Positions 34,618 to 45,507 of a DNA stretch of 64,000 bases are shown piece after piece. This DNA is from Diaporthe sp. PMI_573 (taxonomy: Eukaryota; Ascomycota; Sordariomycetes; Diaporthales; Diaporthaceae): positions 186,001 through 250,000 of the forward strand of contig JAJTUP010000062.1 of assembly GCA_021399435.1 (NCBI GenBank). The letters run 5' to 3'. The translations under genes were made by a program, and so were the position numbers. Position 1 is the first letter of the stretch, and the number at the start of each line of letters is the position of its first letter. The notes under the pieces are model-generated. The model searched no databases and had not been told where the DNA came from. It saw only the letters and a list, made by a program, of their open reading frames with translations.

Positions 34618-36109
34618 TCACATCTGGTGGAACATACCGACTTCATCCCCTCCACCATGAGAGTGGCCATCAGAGCCGCCCTGGTGGTGGTGCATCTGCC
34701 CGCCCATCGCCATTGCGGGCTTTCCCATGGAAGCTGAGCCACTGGGACCCATAGGTCCTGAGCCAGCCATACCTGCAGGACCACTTGGACCGGCCATGTG
34801 GGCAGGGTGAGTGTTGTTGACGGCCTTGCGGTTGTTCATCTTGGCCATGCGTCGGACACGTCTGGAACGCAACCTGGGGTCCTGGTTGCTATTCCGCCAG
34901 CTGTCGACTGCTCGCTGGATGAGACCCCGCTTGCCGCGGAGAGGCGGGTTGAGCTGTGCCAGTGCCCAACCGACGGTGTTGCACTCGGTCTCGTACTGGA
35001 GACGGTTGCCCCTGTACTGGTCTTTGGCGCAGCACGCGCGGGGGTATACACAATTCTCGGTCTTGAACTCAGCCGACAGCTGGTCCGTGTCGACAGACTC
35101 GACGTCGCAGCGAATCGTGTACTCCATCTTGACGCGATCCCTCGAGTACTCGAAGGCTATCCACTGCACGCCATTTCCATCCTGGCGAACGACTAAAGGG
35201 GTTGTAGCAGGAATCGGGCCCGGCGCAGCGTTGGGGTTAACACCGCCAGGGGTGGAGCCCGTTGGTGTTGACAGTTGGCCGCCATTCTGAGTGCTCGGGG
35301 ACGGACCTCCGATGGATCCTGATTGCGATGGCCTCTGGAGTTGGGGTGGCACTTGATGCGCCTCAATCTTCTGGTGTCGTGGGCTGCCCGTCATCCCAGC
35401 TTGCGCGTGCTGAGTCGCGTGTTGTGCGATCTGATGCTGTGGCGCGGTGTGCGACATCATCATATTCGGCTGGGATGTCATGGACTGGTGGGACGTCTGA
35501 GCATGCTGGCTGTAGGGCGAAGGCGCAGGCTGCTGAGGCATGGATCCATATTGGGTCTGCGGCGGGTAGTACATGGACTGCTGTGGCATTTGCTGCGAAG
35601 TCGGCTGGGCATACATGCTCCTATGCTGATCGTGACCAGAGGGTGACGCGACAGACGCGGGCGAGTTGGACTGAGGGGTCTGATAAATGGGGGGATACTG
35701 TCGATGCATTGTCGCGGCCATCATGTCAGGCGTCTCAACTGCAAAGATCGCGTTAGCACGTGAAGTAAGGAGGCATCGTTGACAAGCTAGTTTCCCCCGG
35801 GGGGGGGCGAGAAAGACGCGACTTACCTGCGGACGTGTATCCGCTTGTCGCGCTTGGGGTGCTGTAGGGGCTCGCCTGATAGTAGGGTAGACCGTCCTGT
35901 GCCGAATTCTGCGCAGCGTTCCCTTGATTTGGCTGTTGATAGACCGGAGCGGTGGGATGGTTGGAAGCGTACCCTGATGGATGCGATGGCTGTTGTGGAG
36001 GTGCTGCCTGGGGATGATGTTGATGAACGATGCTGGGAGGTCGATGATGCTGAAGATGCGAGGGTGGTGGGGCCTGGTGGGGATAATGCTGCATAGAGAA
36101 GATTCCCAT
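34618..36109 (-). CDS. DUF8032-type Gln/Pro-rich fungal protein (second of adjacent pair)
   Basis: Two exons, 36109-35827 and 35738-34618, give 467 residues. The intron (GTAAGT...TTTGCAG, 88 nt) is in phase 1. The start could also be the second Met (36094, MQHYPHQAPP). Residues 1-275 are low complexity, rich in Gln, His, Pro, Ser and Tyr, as in many transcription co-regulators. Residues about 276-391 are a well-conserved domain: VQWIAFEYSRDRVKMEYTIR, CDVESVDTDQLSAEFKTENC, VYPRACCAKDQYRGNRLQYE, TECNTVGWALAQLNPPLRGK, RGLIQRAVDSWRN, then a strongly basic RLRSRRVRRMAK. I associate this with Pfam DUF8032. Several conserved cysteines could be structural. The tail is Gly, Met and His rich. A nuclear regulatory role is plausible from composition but not shown. 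The upstream 7 kb contains no other supported gene. Confidence 0.87.
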
Positions 36110-36710
36110 TAGTTCTGCCGACTCCAGCAACAAGGCTCAGCCGTAGACGAGACTGGGGAGGAAGGGGGGCAGGAAAAGCGAAAAAGAGACCAGACGAGAG
36201 CAAGGTTTTTTGCTTTTTCTTTATTTGCACAGCATCCTGACACTGTCCAGGAGTGCGAAGCTTCCGAGAGCCAATTATTGATTGGGGCAAGACGATATAA
36301 TGACGGGGATGGTGGATGGCGACCCTGAGGCCTAGCCTCGGAAAGGCAACATCCACCTTTCACCTTGCCCTTGCTGACGCGCAGGCCATGCCATGGGGGG
36401 AGGCACGGAAGCGAGGGCAGGGGGGCCAGGGCAGGAGGAGTTTGGACCATTCATAATGCCTGAAATCCCAAGATCGGAAATCGAGTGATGTGCATGGCCC
36501 TGGAACAAGTGGGAAGCCACTGTGATGACATCCCAGACCCATGATATGCGCGCTCCAGGAAAGGATAACTGGGGGCTCAGGAGAAAGGAACGGGAAAGAA
36601 AAAACGGAAGAAAAAAAAGACCACTTCGAACCGGGGAATAGGATGAACATGATTGCATTTGCAGGGCAGCAAGCAGGCCAGGCAGGCTGGGCCGGGCAGG
36701 GCAGGACGAG

Positions 36711-36750
36711 ATAGGACAGGATAGGACAGGACAGGACAGGACAGGACAAG
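36711..36750. repeat. GGACA pentamer microsatellite
   Basis: Interleaved AGGATAGGAC and GGACA units, seven to eight in all, preceded by GGGCA and GGCAG units. It lies about 600 bp upstream of the DUF8032 gene start. Confidence 0.85.
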
Positions 36751-39700
36751 AGCAGGGGGAAAGGGCAGGGCACTGTTACTGTTACTGACCAAGACCCAGG
36801 ATCCAGAAAGATATCGGTAGTGAAGGGTAGCGAGGATGAGAACCGCGAGGGGGTGGAAATGGATGGAAGCAGGGTTGTGAAGATATTTGAATAGATGCAG
36901 CAGCGCAAGGTTTTGTGGGGCTGGACTGGCTCTGCAATGGCTCTCACGGCGGCGACGACAAGAAAAAGAAGACGGAAAAAAAAGGAGCCACATCAGCTCA
37001 TGACAAGCGACCAAGCAACCAAGCGGCAGCGACAGCAAAAAGAACAGCGGCAGCGGCAGCAGTAGCAACAGGCGCAGGCACGGTACAGCAGTAATAACAG
37101 AACAGTAGTATAGGTCTTGATGCGTAGGCTGTTTGGGCTTGTCCAAGCATTGACGGGCAGCAAGCTCTAGGACTGGTGGCTGGCGGAGTCGGGCGCTCAA
37201 GGCTCGTCGAGTCGGCAAACGAGGAGCGGCCAGCACGCAGGCATTGACTGCATTGCGTTGGAAAGATGAAATGAAATTATGGGGCCCAGGGAAAAAGATG
37301 GTGGTGGGCGGGGCCAGGGATTTAAGCAGGCAGGGATGCAGGGGCCAGCCAGCGATCCAATGAGCATGGCTGAGACGAGGGCCAGCGAAGGAGGGATTCC
37401 AGAAAAGGGCCTCTGCTCCGGGCCTAGAGAAGGGTGCATGGCCACCGTGCTGCGCGCGACTCTTGCACACTTGTACCGCAGTACAAGCGTGTACGTACTT
37501 TGTGTCTTCGCGAAGGGGCGGTGTGGAAGCGCAATCCTAGCCTCTGGCCGATCCCTGCTTCGGCTCGCAGCTCGCTTGCCCCCCAGCTGCCCAGTTGTCT
37601 GGTCAAGTGGCTTCGTGTCGGGGCACTCGCGGAATGGCTGCACTGCAGCCCTAGACTGTAACCGGGGACCGTTGCCGCTTGGGAAAGGACTTCCATCCCA
37701 TTCATCATCCCACACCCCCCCCCAATCTGTGCATCTCCCCAGCAGCTCCAAGCCACACGCGCTACACACCACCAATTGAGGGCGAAGGGGGGGGGGAGTG
37801 TGGAAGAGAGGGGGGCTTTTGCGGAGGCTAACAGGGCTAGCCAGGCTCGACGATTCTCCGGCAGCACTGGAGAGTAGAGACCCAGCGGCCGCATTTCTGT
37901 CACTTGACTGGTCTGGCTTGGCCTGTGGTGCTGTGGTGCCTATGTGCTCTGCTGTGCGTGGTGCGCTGCGGGATCCCCATCCGTCACACGTCCGGTCGCC
38001 TCAGCCACTACCAACAGCACCGCCGATGGCCTGACGGGCGTGCGGGCGGACAGGAACATGTGACGAAAGAAGAGCGCCAAACTTCAAGCACTGACGGCTG
38101 TCGCCCGGGTCCTGACCCCCCAGCCGTTGGAAATTGCTTGTTTGACGTCGCCGTCCATAGCACACCATACCATGCACCATCACCCACACGCACAGAGACG
38201 GCACAATCGCGTGCAATTGGCCTTGCTCGGCGCCACAGCATGCGGCCTGCGATTGAGCCAGCTGAGCTTCTAGCCCGAACTGCCCAATCTCCCGCCAAGG
38301 TTTGGGCCTTGCCGTGGTCACCCAACTCCCGGTTCCCCCGGTCAATGGGTTGAAACCTTGCTGTGAATCCTGTGGATCTGTGGGCGCCGTACCAGACAGC
38401 ATCGCATTGTACAGTTGGTCTCGCTCCGCTTTGAGGACGCCAAAAAAAAAAAAAAAAGAAACACCCCAAAAAAAGATAGCAGGCGCCCGGGAAGGAAAAT
38501 GACAATCTGCTCGTGTGCATGACGCGTCGAGGGCCCCCCTTCAATGCGTGGTGGTATCCATGTATTTCCGCCGCCGGCTTGGCTAGCAGGGAGATCCAGG
38601 GTCTCCCACAGTTCAGACTCTGTGGGTCGCACTAGCAAACCCTGTCCGGCGCACCTTGTCGCATGCAACGGTGTCGGGCCCCCCCCCAGTCTCTAATGTG
38701 AAACAGCTGCCTCCCCTGCAATTCCCACAAGCCTGAGCCCAATCCGGTCCCGGTCAGGCTTGCGACGTTCGATCTCGTTTTCTGGAAACACCCCCAAAAT
38801 GCAAAGTGACTGGGGGTGACGATCGATAGGTCCAGTGGGCTTCAAGGGTTGGCAAGTGCAGGAGCGGGTAGGAAATATGAGGTGCGATGCGTCCGACAGG
38901 GCCAGGGCTGTGCGGATGTGTGTGTATTGTACGTATTGTACTTGGACGGCAGCGACGTGGGCAGCGTGGCCGAGTAGGACGTGCATATCGGCACTACCGT
39001 GTGGAAATGCCGCCAGCAAGAGGGAGGTGTGCTAGGGTCTTGTTTGACTTTCTAAGAAAATGCAATGGATAACTCACCGAGTCATTGCCAGGCTCTTCCT
39101 TAAACTGGCCATTGGCCTGTCGATGGTCTCTAGCCATTGTCATCAAGCCCATATGGACAGCGTCCGCGGCAGAAGAGAACTATCGAATCGACCTGCACAA
39201 CGGCTGAGATGTTAGCCTGAGGGCTGCCAAAATTCTCATTTCCGACCGGTGTTGCTTCGGCTTGTAGCAAGATCAAGCGACAGGGGGCCGAGGACGTAGC
39301 TTTTGCACTAATCCCGCGTCCTTCTCCAAGTGTCGCTTTTTTTGACCGACCAGCACTGACGCTACCCGACCCAAGCCGGAGTTGGCCCGCATTGAGATTG
39401 CGCTGCTTTGAAGTGTGGCATGGAGAGTTGCATGGGGTAAATCAGGCCATTTCGGAGATGTTCTTGTGGTCATGCTTTGGAAATCGAACACAATGCCACG
39501 GACGAATCTGACTTACTGCTAGTCCTCTTTTTTACGAGGAGTCCACCGAAAACCCCTTAAACACAAATTCGGAGTTCAATGAACCTCGGAGATGGGTAAT
39601 CAACTGCACAAAGAGTGTTAGCGATGCTCATGGACCTCTAAGACGCCCTCCCCCCCCGCCGGCCTCAACCGCCGCTGGGGTGGGCTCAGAGCATCAGGCA

Positions 39701-40472
39701 GTGAGATTGTCGGCGGTGTTAACGAGCTAGCTGTAGGATAGAGAGTCAAGTCCGATCGTGCTGATGGTGCATGACAAGGTGCGACAGGGCAGGATCGCTC
39801 TGGGACCATCTGCGTGAGGAATCTACCCTTGAGGGAAGGCAGTGAAAGCGAGTGTGTTTAGGGGAGTCGTTGCGCACACCAACCTCGAAGTGATTCGCGA
39901 ATCCGGATAGTTTGAGCGAAAAGAGAAGACGTCGTATGTGATACGAGCGTCCGCAGGGAATCCCGGTATGGTCGGGTGCGAGGCTTCTTTGGCAGACCAG
40001 ACACTCGGGATGCTTTGTGGTGGGAGTTCAGCCCAACAGCCACGTGAGCAAGCGTGGATGTCCTCGAGGGCGAGCAGGGTCGTACCCTAGCTGTCAGGGC
40101 CAGTGCGGTCAAGGATGAGCCGCGCGAGCAGGTGTGCTGAACAGACCGGTCGGTAGGCTGAATGGCAGGAAGCCAAGACTTCGCAGTCGCAGGAAATGCG
40201 TGTCTCGATGGGTGTTATCAAAGACGTGTGTCCCGACACGGCTCGATGCTGTATCTACTTTTGAGGTCAGCCATGGATTCGCGGGCGGTGGGGAATCGAG
40301 TTGTCTCCAGGGGACGACTTCTTGGGATGCAGAGGCGGGCAGGGGTCAGGCGGAAGTCGCAAATGCGGAGTAGGTACCGACTATGACGCAGAATCCTTGT
40401 TCGACTAACACAGACGCCGTTGACAGCGGGCAAGCGACAAGCGAAAATGGGGCGACCAGGTGGTGACAGATC

Positions 40473-40475
<3 letters not shown>

Positions 40476-40505
<30 letters not shown>
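40476..40505. repeat. T30 homopolymer
   Basis: Thirty consecutive T residues, by far the longest homopolymer in the window. On the minus strand it is an A30 tract and could mark the 3' end of a retroposed sequence lying at higher coordinates, or simply slippage. Confidence 0.9.
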
Positions 40506-40509
<4 letters not shown>

Positions 40510-41841
40510 AGACTATGTCGGCCTGGGTGAAGAAGGATGGTCAAGTGTGCGCAGAGACCACAACGGCGGAAGGGAGCGAGGCCGTGCCAACAGCGCGAGG
40601 GAGGGGCTCGGCGGTCAAGTATTCATACAGGAAGTACAGGAGGAAGGAAGGAGGTACTGTGTGCCCGTGGCTGGACAAAAGGACACCTCGGAGTAGGTTC
40701 CAGACTTGCCGCCATGCCGCCCACTTGGGTGCGGGTGATATTAAAGGAGAGACTAGAGTGTCAGGGGTTGAGAACCTTGGAGCGGCACTCGCATGCTACC
40801 CCAGCAAAAGTAGCACCGGATGGGCCTCTCCCCTTCCAAGGTGTGACGTGATGATGGTTGAGCCGTGCCTCGAGGCTGGATATCTGCCACAGACCCGACG
40901 GATCGTTTGAGGTTGAGATATCTGCTCGCTCTGGTGGCGCTCGACCTGGTGCGCCTCATGCTGGGCGGGCCTTGTGCGAGCAGTGAGGGGGCTCGGGAAT
41001 GATTTGGAGTTGGGGCAGGGGCCGCAAGGAACAAGTGACAGAAGCAATGCTCACCTGAACTTGAGTCGAAGCAGTCAAATCCGCAGGCGAGACGGGGCGG
41101 CCAGGGCGGTCCACTCTCACAGGGCCGGAACAGCTACACAGGCTCGTATCAGTCATGCAAGCTCAGCAAAGAACGCATCGCGTCAGGGCTCACAAGGCCA
41201 GAGGTTATCGTTTGGCTCGGGGAAACTCGCAAGGTAGACGGACTTTCGTGGGTTGTGCTAGTTAGGAGTGACGGGGCGTTGTGCTGCTGGCCGCTGCAGG
41301 AGATTGTGTCCGTGGGGCCAGGCGAGCAGACGAGAAGGAATCGCTCGCGCAAAGTTCCTCTTGTCGTAGACTGCGACGGCGTCGGCGGCGGGTATGGGAC
41401 GACGAGCAAAGGTGTTGAAGGTGTCTGAGAGGGACGCTCTTGCTGGAAAGCTGTGTGAAGGGCAAGCCACGCGACGCGAGCTTTGGGTGGTGGCGCAGGC
41501 AGCCGCGCTGGGGAGGAAGTTGTGGTGATACCGAAGGACAAGGTCGGCGTGGCACCTTGAAACCAGAATTGCCTGGTTGTAATGGCCGTCGGAATCGAGT
41601 CTGTGGTGGGAGTTTGGGGAATACGGCGAACCTCGAAGGGCTCAGGGATTTCGAGGTGGGAGAAAATCCTGGTCGCGGAGGAGCAGGGATGATCGTGGTC
41701 TGTGACCGTTGCGCTTAAGTGACCCTGGGAGGCGGTTGAGCAAAAGTTAGCCCGAGCCGGAAGACGAGATGGCAGAGGGCAGCATGGACGACAGCGACGA
41801 GTGTGGTGAAGAGGAAGGAGGGAAGATAAAAAGTTAGAGCA

Positions 41842-41868
41842 CAGGGCAGGGCAGGGCAGGGCAGGGCA
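41842..41868. repeat. (GGGCA)5 microsatellite
   Basis: Five tandem copies of GGGCA in the long region upstream of the DUF8032 gene. Confidence 0.85.
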
Positions 41869-44096
41869 ATTGCAGGTCAGTACCACAGAGTAGGGCAGAA
41901 TCCCATTTCTTGGCTCGCAAGAGGGCGAGAGTGGAGTGGGGAGGGGACCCTGTGTGTCTGGGTGGCCTTTGCACGCGGTCGCGTCGTGGGTTGGGGCTGC
42001 TGCAGGTTCTGGCTTCTGGAGCGAGCGAGCACCGTCATCAGGGCGCTCTGGACAAGGGACTGACCGTGACTGTGGGTGCAAAAGCGTGATGTGGATACGA
42101 TTCTGGATTGTCCGGCAGGGCAGCGCGTGCGCAACTGTGTGTGGCCCTCGCGCAAGCACAAGAAAAGATGCAGAGATGCCGGCAAAAGGGGAGGACGAAT
42201 CGATGGTGGTGGTGTAGCGGTCGGAGGAGGACAGGCAGGAGTTGCGAAATTTCAGATGCCTGCTGCGGTCGCGTCGAAATGGACAGGAGCTTGGTGGTCT
42301 CGTCTGGCTACCTACGTGCACAGTTACGGCACAGTGAGAGGCAGGCGGTCCTCCTGCCCAGGTGCCCACATGGCAGGCAGGTACTCCGTACTCTCCCACC
42401 ACCACACCAAGAGCTGCTGCAGACGCCCATGCTCCCAGGTGGCGCCGGGGCCGGTGGGGCCCGGTAGCGGGTACCTCGTGTGCTCCCTCCCGGCGTGGAT
42501 GCTGGGGCACTGTGAAGAACCCAGGAGCAAGGTGCCAGGCCAAGGTTCCTAGCGTGGGAGCGCGGGCTGCCTAGCTGCCAGGCTCCCAAGCAGCTGGGCA
42601 CAGGCGAACCTGGCAAGCCCACATTGTAGCCCTGGCCCTGGCCCTGGCCCTTGTCCCGCCGGGTGCGGGTGTTTCCTGTGCCAGGTGCTTATCGCAGTAC
42701 CACCAACTTGCACCAACCTGCCCAGCCCCCGGGCTCTCTACACACAAGTTTACTACCTACACAGTCGGTCTCGGGACAGGGCAAGGTTGAGGAAAGGGGG
42801 AGGGGTGGATGGTGCCCAGACAAACAGACAGGAAATCAGGCAGAGGAGAGTAAAGACGGATACATGTCTGTCTGTCAGTTATACTCGGAAAGCAGAGGGA
42901 GTAAGTCCACTCCTGATTTGCCCGGCCAAGACCCACGACTTGATGGGTCCACGTTACTTGGACTAGGTAGTTAGGCAGTACCTGGGCTCTGGAGGATTGG
43001 CTGGATGCAACACACTTATTTCAAACTCGGCAGACACGCACTCTGTATCTACCAGTCTACCAAGCTGCCCCTTCAAAGTTTCTACGGTCTCGGTCTCGGG
43101 TCTGGCAGTTCCGTCCTGGCAGCACTGCCGTCGGTTTTCTGCTCACACGACCACCCGGCCATGCACAGGGCCTGCAGTCCATGCTTTCTGTGTTGTGCTG
43201 TGGTGTGGTAGAATCATGTAGTGGGCGATCTGATCCTTTCTGGGCCCTTTAGAGACAGACAGACAGAAAGACAGGCACTTGGGCTCTCCCATGTCCTTGA
43301 CACTTGTCACACGCTGGTCCGTCGTGGTCAGATGCTTATTTTGCTACAGCTCCAAGGATGATAGATGCACCAGAGATCCGAACGTCTGGTTCGAACCATC
43401 TTCCCCCCTCCCCAAGGGACCGCCCGCACCGCCGCCGTCCGTGAAGCAGCCAGCAGCCCTGCTTGCCCTTGACCGGGGCGTCAACATGGGCCTGCTCCCG
43501 GGGGGACGGGAGAACGACTTTGGTGATATACCCCTACCGCCAACTACGAGCTGGGTAGTCTGTCATACCACGTGCGTATGGGCATTATATTATATATACC
43601 CGCGGCTTGCCCGTGGTTCAATCCAGTTATTTCTTTGCAAAACAGGCCATCTCAAGACAACCTGTCGACCTGACTGGCGCACCACTCCTTACCAAGCCAA
43701 CACTCGATAACGGCGACGGGCAGACATTCATTATCACCGCTTCATAGTATACACTATGTAGATTGTGGGTTTGGGCCGGGCTGGGCTGGGCTGGGCCGGG
43801 TTGCCGCACAATCTTCCAAGAGTGGCACCCAATTTCAACCGGGCTCCAACTTTGTTCGAAACCCGCCCGCGGTTCCCGGTACTTTGGGCACCTTTTCCTG
43901 AATCAGTGACCAACTTTGGGCCTGGGCCACAGCGTGGTCCCCAACCTCCCTCACCCTCATTTCCTCCTCCACCCGGCACCGCCATCGTCAAATCAGAACC
44001 CACCAGCACGTCATGCCTGGGCGGCCCATGGCGAACTTGTGGCGTTGCCATTCCATCCTTCCGGCACCAAGAAAGCACGCTTGCACCTTGGTCTAG

Positions 44097-44306
44097 TCTA
44101 CCTCGCAGTCATCTGCTCTCCTCTCCACCAAGGCAACCATCTCGGCGGCGTGGAAGAACATCACCCGGTTCCTGAGTCACGGCAACAAATACGGCTCGAC
44201 CACAAAAGACATCAGCTCGGTGTGCTCGGCCAAAAGCCTCACGGTCGGCGGTTGCGAGGGCGGGGCCGTATCTGCTGTATCATCAAGATCTTCGATGTCC
44301 ATCTAA
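44097..44306 (+). pseudogene. Coding-like 3' exon or gene remnant (SI-terminal)
   Basis: A 69-codon frame ends at TAA 44304-44306. From about residue 15 it reads AAWKNITRFLSHGNKYGSTT, KDISSVCSAKSLTVGGCEGG, AVSAVSSRSSMSI. Of 41 consecutive codons, 35 end in G or C (counted by eye), a bias like that of the real genes here. The Ser-rich ending resembles the tail of a membrane or signalling protein. A possible acceptor CCTCGCAG ends at 44108. The frame is closed upstream by TAG at 44094, and I could not connect it to an upstream exon with confidence. It may be the last exon of a gene I failed to assemble, or a relic. The family is unknown. Confidence 0.35.
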
Positions 44307-44758
44307 ACTGCGAAAGTGATACTGTGTGCCAGTGGCTGAGTGGCCGCCGAGGCCACCAATCTTCTTCTGCTCTGCCCCGCAGTCCGTCGCCACCCGTCGC
44401 AACCCAAGAGGGGGGGGGACTCGACATATCCCGCCGCAGAGGGCCGAGTGGTATACTCCAAATTGCAGGAACACGCCCTTGCCGTCACATTCTGCCATGT
44501 GCAGCTCGATGCGTAGGTACCGCGACGTCAACAAAGGAAGAAACACCCTGCGGCGGCCACCCGTGTGATTTTCATCGGGCGGTGCTATTCTCGTCATTTC
44601 CGAGACAAACCGCAGCTCAGCGCCCCATCACCACCGCTACAAGGATGGCGCCTCACGTTTCGCAACTGACAAGTTCATTTCCAGGGCGCCCGCTGCCCTC
44701 CCGACTCGAGGGTCGCATTCCGGTGGCTTCCTACGCTAGCTCGTTCATCACGTCCTAA

Positions 44759-45034
44759 CCGTTTCACGACGCTGATTATGTCAGTCCGCCACAGGGTCCT
44801 CGACGAGTCGAGCCCTGGCGTCTCCATCACGACCACTCGGTGCATGGCCACCACGGCATGCAGTGCATGCAAATGATGCAGGCACATCCCATCCCAGAGC
44901 GGCATTTGGGGAGGGCCTGGACTGCCAAGCCGCAGGGTTCGACAGGGTTTCCGCCCGTCGGATTGATCAATGCATACCACATCATGTTGCCTCTCTTTCT
45001 GCTATATTCGGAACAGTCCAAGGGACAGTCGTGA
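44759..45034 (+). pseudogene. Coding-like open segment, possibly part of the same locus
   Basis: The frame following TAA at 44756 reads PFHDADYVSPPQGPRRVEPW, then RLHHDHSVHGHHGMQCMQMM, then QAHPIPERHLGRAW, and runs to a stop at 45034. The composition (His/Met/Gln-rich after a Pro-rich stretch) resembles a protein tail more than random translation. The ATG at 44840 is internal to it. No splice partner is certain. Treat it as an unassembled exon or remnant. Confidence 0.22.
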
Positions 45035-45156
45035 TTGCTGAGAGAACAGCCGGCCCGAGGCCTGGGTGTGGGCGACAACAGCTGCCACATAATGCAATTG
45101 CCCGTGCATACACAGTAACCTGCATAGCCTCAAATTGACTGTGACTGCGACTGCAG

Positions 45157-45507
45157 GGTGATGCGATCGTGGTAGAGCATGCCAAGATCCGCACCCTCAG
45201 TGGGAATATGCAGCACTACCGCACGGCAGAGAGCCTGCTTCCCGCCATCCCCGTCCCGGGAATTGCATCGTGGTCGGCTACCTTGTTTTCAGCCCCTGAT
45301 CCCGACCTTGGTCTCTCTCAATCGCGTTCGTACCTTGTTCACACCATGCACGCTGCCGATATCGACACGACCCAGACGCTGCTCGCAGCCATGAAGGATT
45401 CAAAAGATCACGCAGCGAACGGGACCCGGCAGCGTTTTGCGCACTCGATAAATAAAGAAAAAGGAAGAAAAACACTACAAAATACCCCGGACCGGGGTGG
45501 GAATTAG
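45157..45507 (+). pseudogene. Coding-like exon with good 3' splice site, unassigned
   Basis: A strong acceptor (TGACTGTGACTGCGACTGCAG, ending at 45156) precedes a frame reading GDAIVVEHAKIRTLSGNMQH, then YRTAESLLPAIPVPGIASWS, then LFSAPDPDLGLSQSRSYLVH, and ADIDTTQTLLAAMKDSKDHA. It ends at TAG 45505-45507. The first 30 codons are mostly GC-ending, and the residue pattern looks like a folded protein with charged helices. No start codon or upstream exon was identified with confidence, and no family is recognised. It may be the final exon of a multi-exon gene or a decayed copy. Confidence 0.35.

Larger units (their letters stand above)
36110..43740. other. Very long upstream region, no gene supported
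   Basis: About 7.6 kb upstream of the DUF8032 gene. The minus strand is pyrimidine-rich at 36.2-37.3 kb, consistent with a long leader or promoter. Simple repeats include (GGACA)n at 36711-36750, T30 at 40476-40505 and (GGGCA)n at 41842-41868. Minus-strand open frames at 36577-37470 and 41149-42543 are long but consist of Ser/Pro/Leu-rich translation of pyrimidine-rich DNA without domains. Confidence 0.5.

Noticed and set aside
36577..37470. A 297-codon minus-strand open frame
   Set aside because: The translation follows GGACA and GGCAG simple repeats and is low complexity. It more likely belongs to the long leader or promoter of the DUF8032 gene.
41149..42543. A 464-codon minus-strand open frame
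   Set aside because: It is made of Pro/Ser/Thr-rich translation of pyrimidine-rich DNA and passes through a (GGGCA)n microsatellite. It has no conserved block, no credible start context and alternative frames just as open.
43388..43398. GGTTCGAACC resembling a tRNA B box
   Set aside because: No A-box-like sequence at suitable distance upstream and no foldable acceptor stem were seen.
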